Source: a bacterium
GTDB lineage: Bacteria > Cyanobacteriota > Vampirovibrionia > Obscuribacterales > Obscuribacteraceae
DNA: 64,000 bases
NCBI GenBank assembly: GCA_016124935.1
Contig: WGMS01000017.1
Coordinates: 1 to 64,000, forward strand
Direction: 5' to 3'
The notes under the pieces are model-generated. The model did no database searches. It saw nothing but the letters and a program-made list of their open reading frames with translations, and was not told where the DNA came from. Shown here one piece after another: positions 1 to 9,693 of this stretch; the first letter of the stretch is position 1; the number at the start of each line of letters is the position of its first letter. The translations under genes and the position numbers were made by a program.

Positions 1-151
1 CCGGGATCACAAAAAGGTAAAAAAGTACAAAAAGTTTTAAAAGCCTCAAAAGCTTTTGGATTTGCTGATGCAAATTTTTAATGCCCGCTTTCGAGCAGAG
101 TTATCTTGTTCAAACCGGGCAGTGTTATTTTGCTCGTAACATTAGTCTGGC
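1..151. other. A/T-rich non-coding segment left of the IS element
   Basis: No convincing gene is seen. Before the IS21 insertion this stretch was joined directly to the 25-bp leader of the protease gene that starts at 2787, so it probably holds that gene's native promoter. I could not assign clear -35 and -10 boxes. A weak dyad (AAAAGC/GCTTTT) lies at about 40-57 and could be the tail of a terminator of a gene outside the window. Confidence 0.4.
147..151. repeat. Left copy of the IS21 target-site duplication (CTGGC)
   Basis: CTGGC lies immediately left of the TGCG tip of the element. The same five bases lie immediately right of the other tip at 2762-2766. A 5-bp direct duplication is within the 4-8 bp range known for IS21-family elements. 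Confidence 0.85.
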
Positions 152-332
152 TGCGTTTTCCGGACGAAAGTGACACCCGATTCCGATTCAAAATGGCCCC
201 CTGCTCCGGAGCAAAATGGCCGGGTGATCCGGTATTGCAAATGCATATGCAACAGGTATTCAGTTAGCGGTCTTGACGCTGGGCGACCAGCATCGACACT
301 CAATCTTGTGGTTTCCAATCAACTAGAAATGA

Positions 333-2000
333 GTGCCGATGCCAAATCGGAGATTGTCCATGCGAATGATAAAGGAAGTTTTGCGATTACACCACTCCTG
401 TGGTTTAAGCAACAAACAAATCAGCAAGGCTCTGGGCTGCTCTAGAGGAGCTGTCTCGGAATATCTGCACCGAGCAGAGGCGGCCGGATTGTCCTGGCCG
501 CTGCCAAATGAACTAGATGACGAACAAATCGAGCATCGTCTGTTCCCGCAACTCCCGTCAGAGAAACCGAGAGGCAAGCCGCTTCCCGATTTCCACTACA
601 TGCATTGTGAGCTGAAGAAAAAGGGGGTGACACTAATTCAGCTGTGGGCAGAATATCGCGAAGAGCATCCTGACGGATACGGTCAGAGCCAATTCTGCGA
701 GTTGTACTCACGGTATCGCAAGAACCTCAATCTTGTGATGCGAATCGAACACAAAGCAGGCGAGAAAGCGTTTTCTGACTTTGCCGGAAAGACAATTCCA
801 ATCGTGATTAACAATCAGACCGGCGAAGTTCGACTAGCCCATCTCTTCGTTTGTACTCTCGGAGCAAGCAATTTCACTTTCGCGGATCTGTACTGGGACG
901 AAAGTACAGAGTCTTGGTGCGACGGACATGCAGAAGCCTTTGACTACTTTGAAGGTTGTCCGAAATTCGTCATTCCGGACAATCCCAAGCCTGTCGTCAC
1001 TAAAGCCTGCCCGTACGAACCAGACATCAACCCAAGTTTTGCTCAGATGGCTGCTCATTACGGCGTCGCCGTCACCCCAGCCCGTGTACGAAAGCCCAAG
1101 GATAAAGCAAAAGTAGAGGCTGCAGTTGGACTGGCGACTCGATGGATCTTGGCTGTTCTACGCAATCGCACTTTCTTTAGTCTTGCCGAAGCTCGGGCTG
1201 CTGTGCGGGAACTGCTAGACAAGCTGAACGACAGACCATTCAAAAAGATTCCAGGTTCCCGTCGAAGCCACTTCGAGTCAATCGACAAACCTGCACTAAA
1301 GCCACTTCCAATGGTGCCATATGAATTTGCAAACTTCAAAAAGGCTTCGGTAAACATCGACTATCACATCGTCTACGACGACCACTTCTACAGTGTCCCA
1401 TACCAGTTTAGAGGAGAGGTCGTAGAGGTCAGAGCCACGGCTACAACCGTCGAAGTCTTCCGCCGAGGAAAACGAATTGCCAGCCATCCGCGTGGACTGC
1501 CTGACTACAAAGCAAGCACAGTCCTTGCCCATCGCCCCAAAAACCATCAGCAATATGGTGATTGGCCTCCAGAAAGATTTCTCGATTGGGCAAAGAAAGT
1601 TGGACCATCAACAGCAGCTCTCACCGAAGCAGTCATGGTGCGAAAGCTCTACCCGGAGCTTGGCTATCGAACCTGTATGGGGATTCTCCGTTTGTCTAAA
1701 ACATTTGGTGACATCAGGCTAGAAGCCGCTTGCAGCAGGGCTCTGGCAATACGCGGATTCTCATACAAGAGTGTCAAATCTATTCTGGAGTCGAACCTCG
1801 ACCAACGTCCCTTGCCCGAAAAACCCCATCAACTCTCAATCGTACATGCCAACATTCGTGGTGCAAGTGCATTCACAACTCCCGCAAATGAGGAACATGA
1901 CTATGCTAATTCATCCAACAATCGACACAATGAAGTCCCTGAAATTATTCGGAATGGCCAGAGCCCTGGAAGCGCAAATGGAACTGAAGGAGGCTCGTGA
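333..2000 (+). CDS. istA: IS21-family transposase IstA
   Basis: This is the DDE transposase that cuts and joins the element's ends with help from IstB. Residues about 11-50 form a helix-turn-helix (MIKEVLRLHHSCGLSNKQIS) typical of the IstA start. The integrase core follows, with D149 in FSDFAG, D216 in VIPDNP and E262 in KVEAAVG as the DDE triad, in the spacing usual for IS21. A beta-barrel-like region with VYDDHFYSVPYQ follows at about residues 360-400, as in the Mu/IS21 C-terminal region. At 555 residues it is on the long side for the family because of a loose C-terminal tail, and it overlaps istB by 98 bp. The ATG at 333 fits the family N-terminus, although no strong ribosome site is visible. 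The family call is near certain. Confidence 0.95.
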   Translation: MPMPNRRLSMRMIKEVLRLHHSCGLSNKQISKALGCSRGAVSEYLHRAEAAGLSWPLPNELDDEQIEHRLFPQLPSEKPRGKPLPDFHYMHCELKKKGVTLIQLWAEYREEHPDGYGQSQFCELYSRYRKNLNLVMRIEHKAGEKAFSDFAGKTIPIVINNQTGEVRLAHLFVCTLGASNFTFADLYWDESTESWCDGHAEAFDYFEGCPKFVIPDNPKPVVTKACPYEPDINPSFAQMAAHYGVAVTPARVRKPKDKAKVEAAVGLATRWILAVLRNRTFFSLAEARAAVRELLDKLNDRPFKKIPGSRRSHFESIDKPALKPLPMVPYEFANFKKASVNIDYHIVYDDHFYSVPYQFRGEVVEVRATATTVEVFRRGKRIASHPRGLPDYKASTVLAHRPKNHQQYGDWPPERFLDWAKKVGPSTAALTEAVMVRKLYPELGYRTCMGILRLSKTFGDIRLEAACSRALAIRGFSYKSVKSILESNLDQRPLPEKPHQLSIVHANIRGASAFTTPANEEHDYANSSNNRHNEVPEIIRNGQSPGSANGTEGGS

Positions 2001-2655
2001 ATTGTCTTTCGAAGAAAGACTGGCTATCTTGCTTGAGGCCGAATTTCTCGAGCGCGACAATCGTAGCCTGAAGTCACGCCTGAAGACCTCTAAACTGCGC
2101 CTCTCCGCTTGCATGGAGGACCTAAAAATCAGCTCAAGCAGAGGCCTCGATCGCTCCGTGATTACAACCCTGGCTACTGCTGATTGGGTTCGCGACAAGC
2201 AAAACATTGCCATCACCGGACCGACTGGCTCCGGTAAGACATACCTGGCATGCGCTCTCGCTCACAGCGCCTGCAGGCATGGATATTCAGCAATATATCA
2301 TCGCGCTACCACTCTCTTCGACGACCTTGCCATCGGTAAAGGCGACGGGCGCTACAGGCGCATTCTCTCTTCTATCGCTTCGAAAAAACTTCTGATCATA
2401 GATGACTTCGGTCTTGAGCCCCTCAACGCTGAAAGTCGCAGAGACCTCCTCGAAATAATGGAGCACCGATACGAATCCGCCTCCACAATTATCACCAGCC
2501 AGTTCGATGAAGCCCACTGGCATCAGTTAATCGGCGATCCCACTCTCGCCGACGCTATCTTAGACCGATTCGTTCACAACGCTCACAAACTCAAAGTCAA
2601 AGGAGAAAAAGGAGAATCAATGCGAAAAAACAAAAAGTTAATTCAAAACGGGTAA
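1903..2655 (+). CDS. istB: IS21-family ATPase IstB (transposition helper)
   Basis: IstB is a DnaC/DnaA-like AAA+ ATPase that loads on target DNA and activates IstA. Counting from ATG 1903 gives 250 residues. Visible are the family N-terminus (MLIHPTIDTMKSLKLFGMA), Walker A GPTGSGKT at residues 106-113 and Walker B LLIIDDFG at 163-170. The frame is open upstream to 1771, but ATG 1903 is preferred: AGGA lies 8 bases before it, and the protein then begins like other IstB proteins. ATG 1897 would leave only 2 bases after AGGA. The start lies inside the 3' end of istA, so the two genes are probably translationally coupled. No frameshift or missing motif was seen. Confidence 0.93.
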   Translation: MLIHPTIDTMKSLKLFGMARALEAQMELKEARELSFEERLAILLEAEFLERDNRSLKSRLKTSKLRLSACMEDLKISSSRGLDRSVITTLATADWVRDKQNIAITGPTGSGKTYLACALAHSACRHGYSAIYHRATTLFDDLAIGKGDGRYRRILSSIASKKLLIIDDFGLEPLNAESRRDLLEIMEHRYESASTIITSQFDEAHWHQLIGDPTLADAILDRFVHNAHKLKVKGEKGESMRKNKKLIQNG

Positions 2656-2761
2656 ATACAAATCATGCCCTCGTCGCTCCGCTCCGACTACCCCATAAAA
2701 ACTCTCGTGACAACGGGGCCATTTTCACCGGATGAAGGGGCCACTTTCATCGGAATACGCA

Positions 2762-2766
2762 CTGGC
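2762..2766. repeat. Right copy of the IS21 target-site duplication (CTGGC)
   Basis: CTGGC immediately follows the CGCA tip and repeats bases 147-151. Removing the element and one copy restores a continuous leader into the protease start codon at 2787. Confidence 0.85.
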
Positions 2767-2786
2767 GTCGAAAAGCAGGAGAGAAG

Positions 2787-4325
2787 ATGAAAACATCCCC
2801 TGGGAAACTGGCTGTTTTAGCTCTTTTACTAACCACAATCGGCTTCTCCACACCACAATTTGCATCGGCAAAAACTCCGACAAAAGAAGAAAAAGCCCTT
2901 CAGATAGAGCTGGACAAAGCCAGGGAACTGCTCGCCGCAAACAGAAAGGACGAGGCCGAGAAGCTGCTAAAAGAGCTCTGCCTAAAGAATCCTCAGTCAA
3001 AAGAAGCGAAGCTTCTGCACGGCATCGCTTTCTACGACCAGGACAGATTGCACGCCGCCCAGGACCTGCTTCTTGATCTGACTAAAGAAGAGCCCTGCCC
3101 CTATGAAGCCTGGCTTTATCTAGCCCGCTCCTATCAAAAGGTAGGCAAGCTGCAGCTATCTATAGAAGCCTACAAAAAATTTCTGGAAGTCGTCCCCAAA
3201 AATTTCGAAGAGAAGGACAAATACGGCACTCTCATATCGCTTCTAGAGAACCAGAACAAAGAAGAGATGAAGAAGCCCCTGGCTCGACCGGGCAAAGGCA
3301 ACTATCTCGGGGACGTCACCGAGCAGGGTATTTTTCGCTGGGCTGCTAACCGCATGCCGATCAAGGTCTACATAAAGTCCGGAGATGACGTGCCAGGCTA
3401 TCGTTATGACTTCGACGAAAGTATTCGAGACGCCTTCGACCAGTGGCAAATTAAAACCCGGGGCAAGATCCGCTTTGTTCTGCTAGAGACGCCGGAGAAC
3501 GCCGACTTCATCGTCAACTGGACCAATGACCTCAAATCCAAGCCGTTCCACGCCGAACTCGGTCACGCCAAACTTGAATCGGATGGCGAAGGCATCCGCC
3601 ATGCTGAGCTGGAGCTGCTAACCGTAGACCCCTTCAAAGAAGGTCCGGTGGGCAAGCGCCTGATGCGCAATGTCTGCCTGCATGAAGTCGGGCACGCTCT
3701 TGGGCTGCAAGGTCACAGTCCTTATAAAGACGACATCATGTTTCCCCAGTTGAGCGTCCAGGACGGCATCTCTGACCGGGACCTCAATACCCTCATGACC
3801 CTCTATCAGGACGACGCCCGGGACAAAATCCTCAACGCGAGCCCGACCATAAAACAACATTCTAAAAGCCGTCAGGCTGCCATTTTCGCCAATGAAGGCT
3901 CGCGCTTAGCAGTATCTGGCAACTATAAAGAAGCCTATGAACTGCTGAAGAAAGCCCTCGCCACCGACCCGAAAGTAGAACAGGCGGATCTGATTCGCCG
4001 CAATCTCGGCGCCATCACCAATAACCTGGCGATAAAAGAGGAAGATCCCATAAAAGCGGTGCAGTTCATGCACGAGAGCCTCTTCTATGACGACAAAGAC
4101 AGCGCCCGGGCGAATCTAGAAATCTTTCTCGACCGTATCGGAGTCAGTCCAAAGGACTTCGACCAGCGCCTGAAGCTGAGCGATCAATGTCTTGCCACAG
4201 GCGACCGAATCGGCGCCCTCATAGAGCTCAAAGAAGCCCTCAAACTCAAAGAGGATAAAGCCGCCAGAGGGAAGCTCTCCCGGCTCGAAGCCGAGCTTGA
4301 CAAGGACGCTGAAAGCAGTAAATAG
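2787..4325 (+). CDS. Secreted matrixin-like zinc metalloprotease flanked by TPR-like repeats
   Basis: The 512-residue product starts with a Sec signal peptide (residues 1-28, cleavage near ASA/K). Helical TPR-like repeats follow at about 35-150. A matrixin/M10-type catalytic domain spans about 175-340: the zinc motif begins at H299 (HEVGHALGLQGH, i.e. HExxHxxGxxH) and a Met-turn follows as DIMFPQ. More TPR-like helices occur at about 355-505. The domain set predicts a protease in the periplasm or outside the cell whose helical arrays present substrates or partners; the substrate is unknown. AGGAG lies 5 bases before ATG 2787. The IS21 element ends 25 bp upstream, so expression now probably depends on an IS-borne promoter or is lost. 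The next gene at 4417 has the same direction after a 91-bp gap. Confidence 0.8.
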   Translation: MKTSPGKLAVLALLLTTIGFSTPQFASAKTPTKEEKALQIELDKARELLAANRKDEAEKLLKELCLKNPQSKEAKLLHGIAFYDQDRLHAAQDLLLDLTKEEPCPYEAWLYLARSYQKVGKLQLSIEAYKKFLEVVPKNFEEKDKYGTLISLLENQNKEEMKKPLARPGKGNYLGDVTEQGIFRWAANRMPIKVYIKSGDDVPGYRYDFDESIRDAFDQWQIKTRGKIRFVLLETPENADFIVNWTNDLKSKPFHAELGHAKLESDGEGIRHAELELLTVDPFKEGPVGKRLMRNVCLHEVGHALGLQGHSPYKDDIMFPQLSVQDGISDRDLNTLMTLYQDDARDKILNASPTIKQHSKSRQAAIFANEGSRLAVSGNYKEAYELLKKALATDPKVEQADLIRRNLGAITNNLAIKEEDPIKAVQFMHESLFYDDKDSARANLEIFLDRIGVSPKDFDQRLKLSDQCLATGDRIGALIELKEALKLKEDKAARGKLSRLEAELDKDAESSK

Positions 4326-4416
4326 GCAGATTCTGCAGGGAGAATGTTTACACAGGCACTGTTTCTGCTGACAATTGATTACAATAGCTGAGTTGTAAGT
4401 ATAAGCAGGAACTACC

Positions 4417-5604
<1,188 letters not shown>

Positions 5605-5613
5605 GCCCCGGAG

Positions 5614-7029
5614 CTAAAGCTTGCTCAAATCGACGCCTATCGGTCCGTCCACAGTACGCTTCAACATAACGCTAAATTTGACTTCGTCTTTCGGACCTTC
5701 GTCTGTATTGGGCGGGAAGGAAGGAATCTCATAGGGTTCCAGCCTGTTGACGGACTTCAAAGCAGAGATGCGAAATTCGGTCTCCTGATCGACATTGCGC
5801 TCCGCCAGTGGTGCCGGGAAAAAATCTAGTACCCGAGCAGTTACGGCGCGGTTCTTGTTGATCACAACCTCGACTTTTGCTGTACCGGGACCAACTTCCA
5901 TATTTTTCCAGCGGCTGTAGATGGCACTGGCAACGGTGTTATACCAGTCTTTCCAGGTGATATTGTCCGAGAAGCTCGAGTTCTTGAGCTGCGGCAGAAT
6001 ACCGGCTTTGGCAATCAGAGGACCTTCATGCCCGGCATGAAGAGGGTCTCTCACCACCGGCTGGGCAAATATCGGATCCGGCATGCGCAGTGCAGGATCG
6101 GCGCTCAACCCGGAAGGTCCGCCGCGGTCCGCGGACCAGCGCCCCCCCAGACCGGTTTTATAGCCATCAGCGTCGTTCACTGTCACTTCGTAGCCTGGCA
6201 CCCAGGTGGAGACCCCCTTGGTGGAAGCTATCTGCGTAGAGCTGGCACCAGGAGTGATTACAGTGGTGCGTCCTGTCGAATCGCCACCGGATTGCCCGAC
6301 TTCGTAGCCACTTATCCAGGTGGTGATGCCTTTACGACTCTGTACCGGATTGCTTTGAACAAGCAGGTTATGAATCGATGCTTCACCCGGTGCCCAGAGC
6401 CCCAAAGAGCCACCACCACCGGTTCTGCGGTAACGATAGGTGCTGACTTCGTGATAACTGGAGGGAAAGTTGTCCCTGCTCGAAGGGGTGACGACGGTGG
6501 TGCCGTAACCGGGATCGAATACGGTGACACCTTTGACAGAATGCGGAATAGATGCGCCGGAACCGGCACGAAATGTGGATATGCCCTGGTGGGATGGAGA
6601 GACGATTACTCCATGACCACCAAAGGTCATGATGCCGTTTCTCGATCTCATATGATAGTCGGTTATCGGTGGTATCACATTGGAGCGCCCCGGAAAGCCG
6701 GTGATAGGCGTTGGGTAGTGAGGCGCGAATCTGGCACCAGGTCCGGATTGCCTGGAGCCGGAGTACTGAACCAGTTCGCCACTGAAGTCCGGCGTTGCAG
6801 ACGAGGAAGAAGCTCTGCCACCTTGACCGGGGAGCACTCGAACAGAAGGATTGAGAGTGGCGTCGTCTTTGATACCGCCTTGAATCGGTCCGGTTCTCCT
6901 GGCTTTGCCCGCGGCTTTGCTATGCTCGACTCTGCCCTCCAGAGACATTGCTTCCGGAGCGACAAAAACGGTACTGGATAGAAACACCAGCCCTAACAAG
7001 ACTCGACGATATGTTGCTGTATTCACCAT
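5614..7029 (-). CDS. Secreted protein with internal repeats and a TonB/TolA-like C-terminal domain
   Basis: The product (471 residues from ATG 7029) begins with a basic and hydrophobic segment reading YRRVLLGLVFLSSTVFV, a signal peptide or anchor. The middle, about residues 90-290, is Gly/Ser/Thr-rich and carries imperfect repeats around KGVTVFDPGYG, KGITTWISGYEV and KGVSTWVPGYEV. The last 110 residues (WYNTVASAIYSRWKN, then VEVVINKNRAV) resemble the TonB/TolA C-terminal fold, which in other proteins contacts outer-membrane partners. A GTG at 7047 would add six residues, but ATG 7029 has AAGAG in front and is preferred. It converges on the glycine-rich gene. The function is unknown; an envelope location is inferred. 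Confidence 0.6.
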   Translation of the reverse strand: MVNTATYRRVLLGLVFLSSTVFVAPEAMSLEGRVEHSKAAGKARRTGPIQGGIKDDATLNPSVRVLPGQGGRASSSSATPDFSGELVQYSGSRQSGPGARFAPHYPTPITGFPGRSNVIPPITDYHMRSRNGIMTFGGHGVIVSPSHQGISTFRAGSGASIPHSVKGVTVFDPGYGTTVVTPSSRDNFPSSYHEVSTYRYRRTGGGGSLGLWAPGEASIHNLLVQSNPVQSRKGITTWISGYEVGQSGGDSTGRTTVITPGASSTQIASTKGVSTWVPGYEVTVNDADGYKTGLGGRWSADRGGPSGLSADPALRMPDPIFAQPVVRDPLHAGHEGPLIAKAGILPQLKNSSFSDNITWKDWYNTVASAIYSRWKNMEVGPGTAKVEVVINKNRAVTARVLDFFPAPLAERNVDQETEFRISALKSVNRLEPYEIPSFPPNTDEGPKDEVKFSVMLKRTVDGPIGVDLSKL

Positions 7030-7186
7030 TCTATTCTCTTTTACCACTCTAGCATCGCCAGAACCCCCTGAAAGACCCTCAGAATCCAGAAACAGGCGTA
7101 AATAGAGGTTTTTCGGTTGCGACTGCCAGCCTGGCCGAAAGGCGGATATAATGATTTATTCGTTTTTTACTCTGTCGAGAATTCCC

Positions 7187-7516
7187 ATGGCCGGCGCGAA
7201 GAAAGAAAATACCCTCTATGCCCTCAGTCGCAGCTCCCGCTGTTACGGCTGTGACAGCGCTCTTGCTATAGATGATATCGTCCGACTCGCTAAGAAGCAG
7301 GACGAATCGGAAGTCTACTGCCTCAGATGCTCGGATCTGGCGGACTATGTCTTTCTGCCGAAAGGCAACAGCAACATCACCAGACTGGCAAAGAAGTACG
7401 CCCAGTCTCCCTGGGTGATAGTGAAGTGGTCTGAAATCTGGAAGACCTACGAACGGCAGGGCATTCTGGTGGATCAACAAGCCGCCGCCCGGGCAAAAGA
7501 TGAAGCAGGCAATTAG
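7187..7516 (+). CDS. Small protein with two CxxC pairs, like the N-terminal part of DUF2293 proteins
   Basis: The product is about 109 residues. Two Cys pairs (CYGC and CLRC, 33 residues apart) look like a zinc-binding site. They are followed by FLPKGNSNITRLAKKY and then KTYERQGILVD. This layout, an LPxGDxxLTRR-like motif and a KRYERQG motif, is known from the region before DUF2293 in larger proteins, but the DUF2293 domain itself is absent here. The start is uncertain: ATG 7151 in the same frame would add 12 hydrophobic residues, and neither ATG has a strong ribosome site. It lies 122 bp before the penicillin-binding protein gene and may share its transcript. The function is unknown. Confidence 0.6.
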   Translation: MAGAKKENTLYALSRSSRCYGCDSALAIDDIVRLAKKQDESEVYCLRCSDLADYVFLPKGNSNITRLAKKYAQSPWVIVKWSEIWKTYERQGILVDQQAAARAKDEAGN

Positions 7517-7638
7517 AATTCCCTTAGAATGGACATTGGCAGGGGGCATCGGGCCTAAAATTCCTACCTCGACGGTAAGTGGCAATACGGTTCAGTGTTC
7601 AGTATTCAACAATTGCGACAGAGCTTGAATTTTAGCCT

Positions 7639-9693
7639 ATGAAAGAAAAATTGAAAGCGCTCATCGACCGATTGAAGCTCGCGAAAGTGCCTCCGTTGCC
7701 GAAAGACTTCAAACTGCCGCCCTGGAAAAAGAGCCTCGCCGTAGGCGTCGGCACAATCGTGGCGCTTACCGGAGCCAAGTATCTTTTTCATATCTCTTTT
7801 GTGCATCTACCCAGCCTGGAAGAACAGGGGCAGGGTATCACTATCTATGACCGGGAGAACAAAGAGGTACTGGTCATACAAGAAGAAGGAGAGCGCAAAC
7901 CGGTGGCTCTCGACAAAGTTTCTCAGTCGCTCAAAGATGCGGTGGTGGCGGTAGAAGATCGAAGTTTTTACAAACACCTGGGCGTGGATCCTTCCGGTAT
8001 AGCCCGGGCTGCTTTCACCAATATAAAAGAAAGAGACCTGGTGGAAGGCGGCAGTACTATAACCCAGCAGCTCATGAAGACCATGTTCTTCGATTTCAAC
8101 GACCGGACAATGCGCAGAAAGATCCTCGAAGTGGTCATGGCGGTAGATATAGAGGCAGGCTATCCTAAAGAGAGAATTTTAGAGACCTATCTCAATCAAG
8201 TTTATTTCGGTCGTGGTGCCTGGGGAATAGAGCAGGCGGCAAAAATATATTTCGATAAACATGCCCGGGATCTTTCTCTGGCGGAATCTGCATTTCTAGC
8301 CGGACTTATAAAGGCGCCGTCCTCATACGGCAATCCTGATCATTCTAAAAAAGCGATTGAAAGACAGCATCAAGTTCTAAAAGACATGGTCGAATGCGGA
8401 TATATAGATGAAGCTCAGGCAGAAGCGGCGAAGAAACAGAATCTTGTCTTCAGCAAGAAAAGCTCCACAAGAGAGTATCCGTTCTATATTACCCATGTGG
8501 TAGGACTGCTCAAAGAAGAGTTCGGAGAGGACAAGCTCTTCCGCAAGCCTATATCCGTATACACCAACCTCGACCTCGATGCCCAGAGAACAGCCGAGGC
8601 AGAGATGAATAAAGCCCTGAAGAAATCTTATAAAGGTCTCGATCAAGGTGCGCTGGTCTCTATCGCCATCGAAGACGGTGCGGTCATTGCCATTGTGGGC
8701 GGTGCCGGCTCTTACGAACGCAGCCAGTGGAACCGCGCTCTCAATCCCCATACGGCAGGCTCCACATTTAAACCCTTTGTTTATCTCGCCGCCCTGGCGA
8801 CAAAGAAGATAGGTCCTTCTTCGGTTTTGTATGACGAGCGTATCAAAATTCCTGATCCCGAAGGGGGCAAAGACTACGTGCCGGAGAACTATGACCGTCA
8901 TTTCATGGGTGCCATAACCGTGCGCGATGCGCTCCGGTTATCTCGTAATGCCTGTGCAGTAAAAGTGGCTGTGGATACCGGTCTCGACAAGGTAGCCGAC
9001 TGTGCTCACAAAGCCGGTATCATCTCCGAGATCAAAGAGTATCCATCGATGGCTCTTGGAGCGGCGGCGGTGACACCGCTTGAGCTGGCCAATGCCTATG
9101 CCACCATCGCCCGGGGCGGCGAGTGGATAGAGCCACGCTTCATCCGCTCTGTCATGGACGACAAAGGAAAGTTGATCAAACTATTTGAACAGAGAAGAAA
9201 GAATGTCTTACCAGAAGAACCCTGCTTGCAGGTGCTGGACGGTATGATCGATGTGGTTAAAGAGGGCACCGGCAGAAGAGCCTATCTGCCCGGCATAGAG
9301 GTAGCCGGCAAAACAGGCACAGCCGACCAGAGAAAAGATATCTGGTTCGTGGGCATGACCCCGGAAGTAGTGACTGCGGTCTGGGCAGGCAACGATGAGA
9401 ACAAACCGATCAAATCGAGCCAGGTCTCGGGCGGCACTGTCACCGCCCGCATCTGGGCCCAGTATATGACCGCCTATCACAGTAAAAGCTCAAAACCGCA
9501 GACCAAATTCAAAAAACCGAAGACTCCTCTTTCTCGCAGCCTGCCATTCTATGCGGCGATTCCAAAAGCAATCGGCGAAACCGTCGACGAGTTCACCCGT
9601 TCTCTATCTGAAGCAACGGAAAAGGTAAAATTCGGCAAAGAGATCTTCGACGATGTCACAAAACAGCTCCAGAAGATTCTGCCGGGTCAATAG
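7639..9693 (+). CDS. Class A penicillin-binding protein (PBP1A type)
   Basis: This bifunctional enzyme polymerises glycan strands from lipid II and cross-links peptides in the periplasm. The 684 residues comprise a cytoplasmic tail (1-35), one membrane segment (about 36-55), and a GT51 glycosyltransferase domain with the catalytic Glu E106 in VEDRSFYKH and the EGGSTITQQL motif. The transpeptidase domain has the nucleophile S375 in STFK, SRN at 435-437 and KTGT at 558-561. All catalytic motifs are intact, so full activity is expected. The protein has no long C-terminal extension. The last 38 bp overlap, tail to tail, the XRE regulator gene on the other strand. Confidence 0.93.
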   Translation: MKEKLKALIDRLKLAKVPPLPKDFKLPPWKKSLAVGVGTIVALTGAKYLFHISFVHLPSLEEQGQGITIYDRENKEVLVIQEEGERKPVALDKVSQSLKDAVVAVEDRSFYKHLGVDPSGIARAAFTNIKERDLVEGGSTITQQLMKTMFFDFNDRTMRRKILEVVMAVDIEAGYPKERILETYLNQVYFGRGAWGIEQAAKIYFDKHARDLSLAESAFLAGLIKAPSSYGNPDHSKKAIERQHQVLKDMVECGYIDEAQAEAAKKQNLVFSKKSSTREYPFYITHVVGLLKEEFGEDKLFRKPISVYTNLDLDAQRTAEAEMNKALKKSYKGLDQGALVSIAIEDGAVIAIVGGAGSYERSQWNRALNPHTAGSTFKPFVYLAALATKKIGPSSVLYDERIKIPDPEGGKDYVPENYDRHFMGAITVRDALRLSRNACAVKVAVDTGLDKVADCAHKAGIISEIKEYPSMALGAAAVTPLELANAYATIARGGEWIEPRFIRSVMDDKGKLIKLFEQRRKNVLPEEPCLQVLDGMIDVVKEGTGRRAYLPGIEVAGKTGTADQRKDIWFVGMTPEVVTAVWAGNDENKPIKSSQVSGGTVTARIWAQYMTAYHSKSSKPQTKFKKPKTPLSRSLPFYAAIPKAIGETVDEFTRSLSEATEKVKFGKEIFDDVTKQLQKILPGQ

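Larger units (their letters stand above)
152..2761 (+). mobile_element. Complete IS21-family insertion sequence, 2610 bp
   Basis: The element carries istA and istB in the same orientation and has TG...CA tips (TGCG at 152, CGCA ending at 2761). The tips are imperfect inverted repeats: reading inward, the left starts TGCGTTTTCCG and the right TGCGTATTCCG. Inside them are spaced copies of an AAARTGRC-type motif, at 167-175, 190-198 and 213-221 on the left and at 2739-2747 and 2717-2725 (inverted) on the right. Multiple terminal repeats of this kind are typical of IS21 and probably bind the transposase. The flanks are a perfect 5-bp duplication. Both reading frames are intact with their catalytic residues, so the copy may be active. 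It separates the protease gene at 2787 from its upstream region. Confidence 0.95.

Noticed and set aside
170..445. 91-codon ORF at the left end of the IS
   Set aside because: It lies in the terminal repeats and overlaps the start of istA out of frame.
6028..6981. 317-codon ORF antisense to the TonB-like protein gene
   Set aside because: No motifs and a low-complexity product; the minus-strand gene has a signal peptide, repeats and a known-type C-terminal domain.
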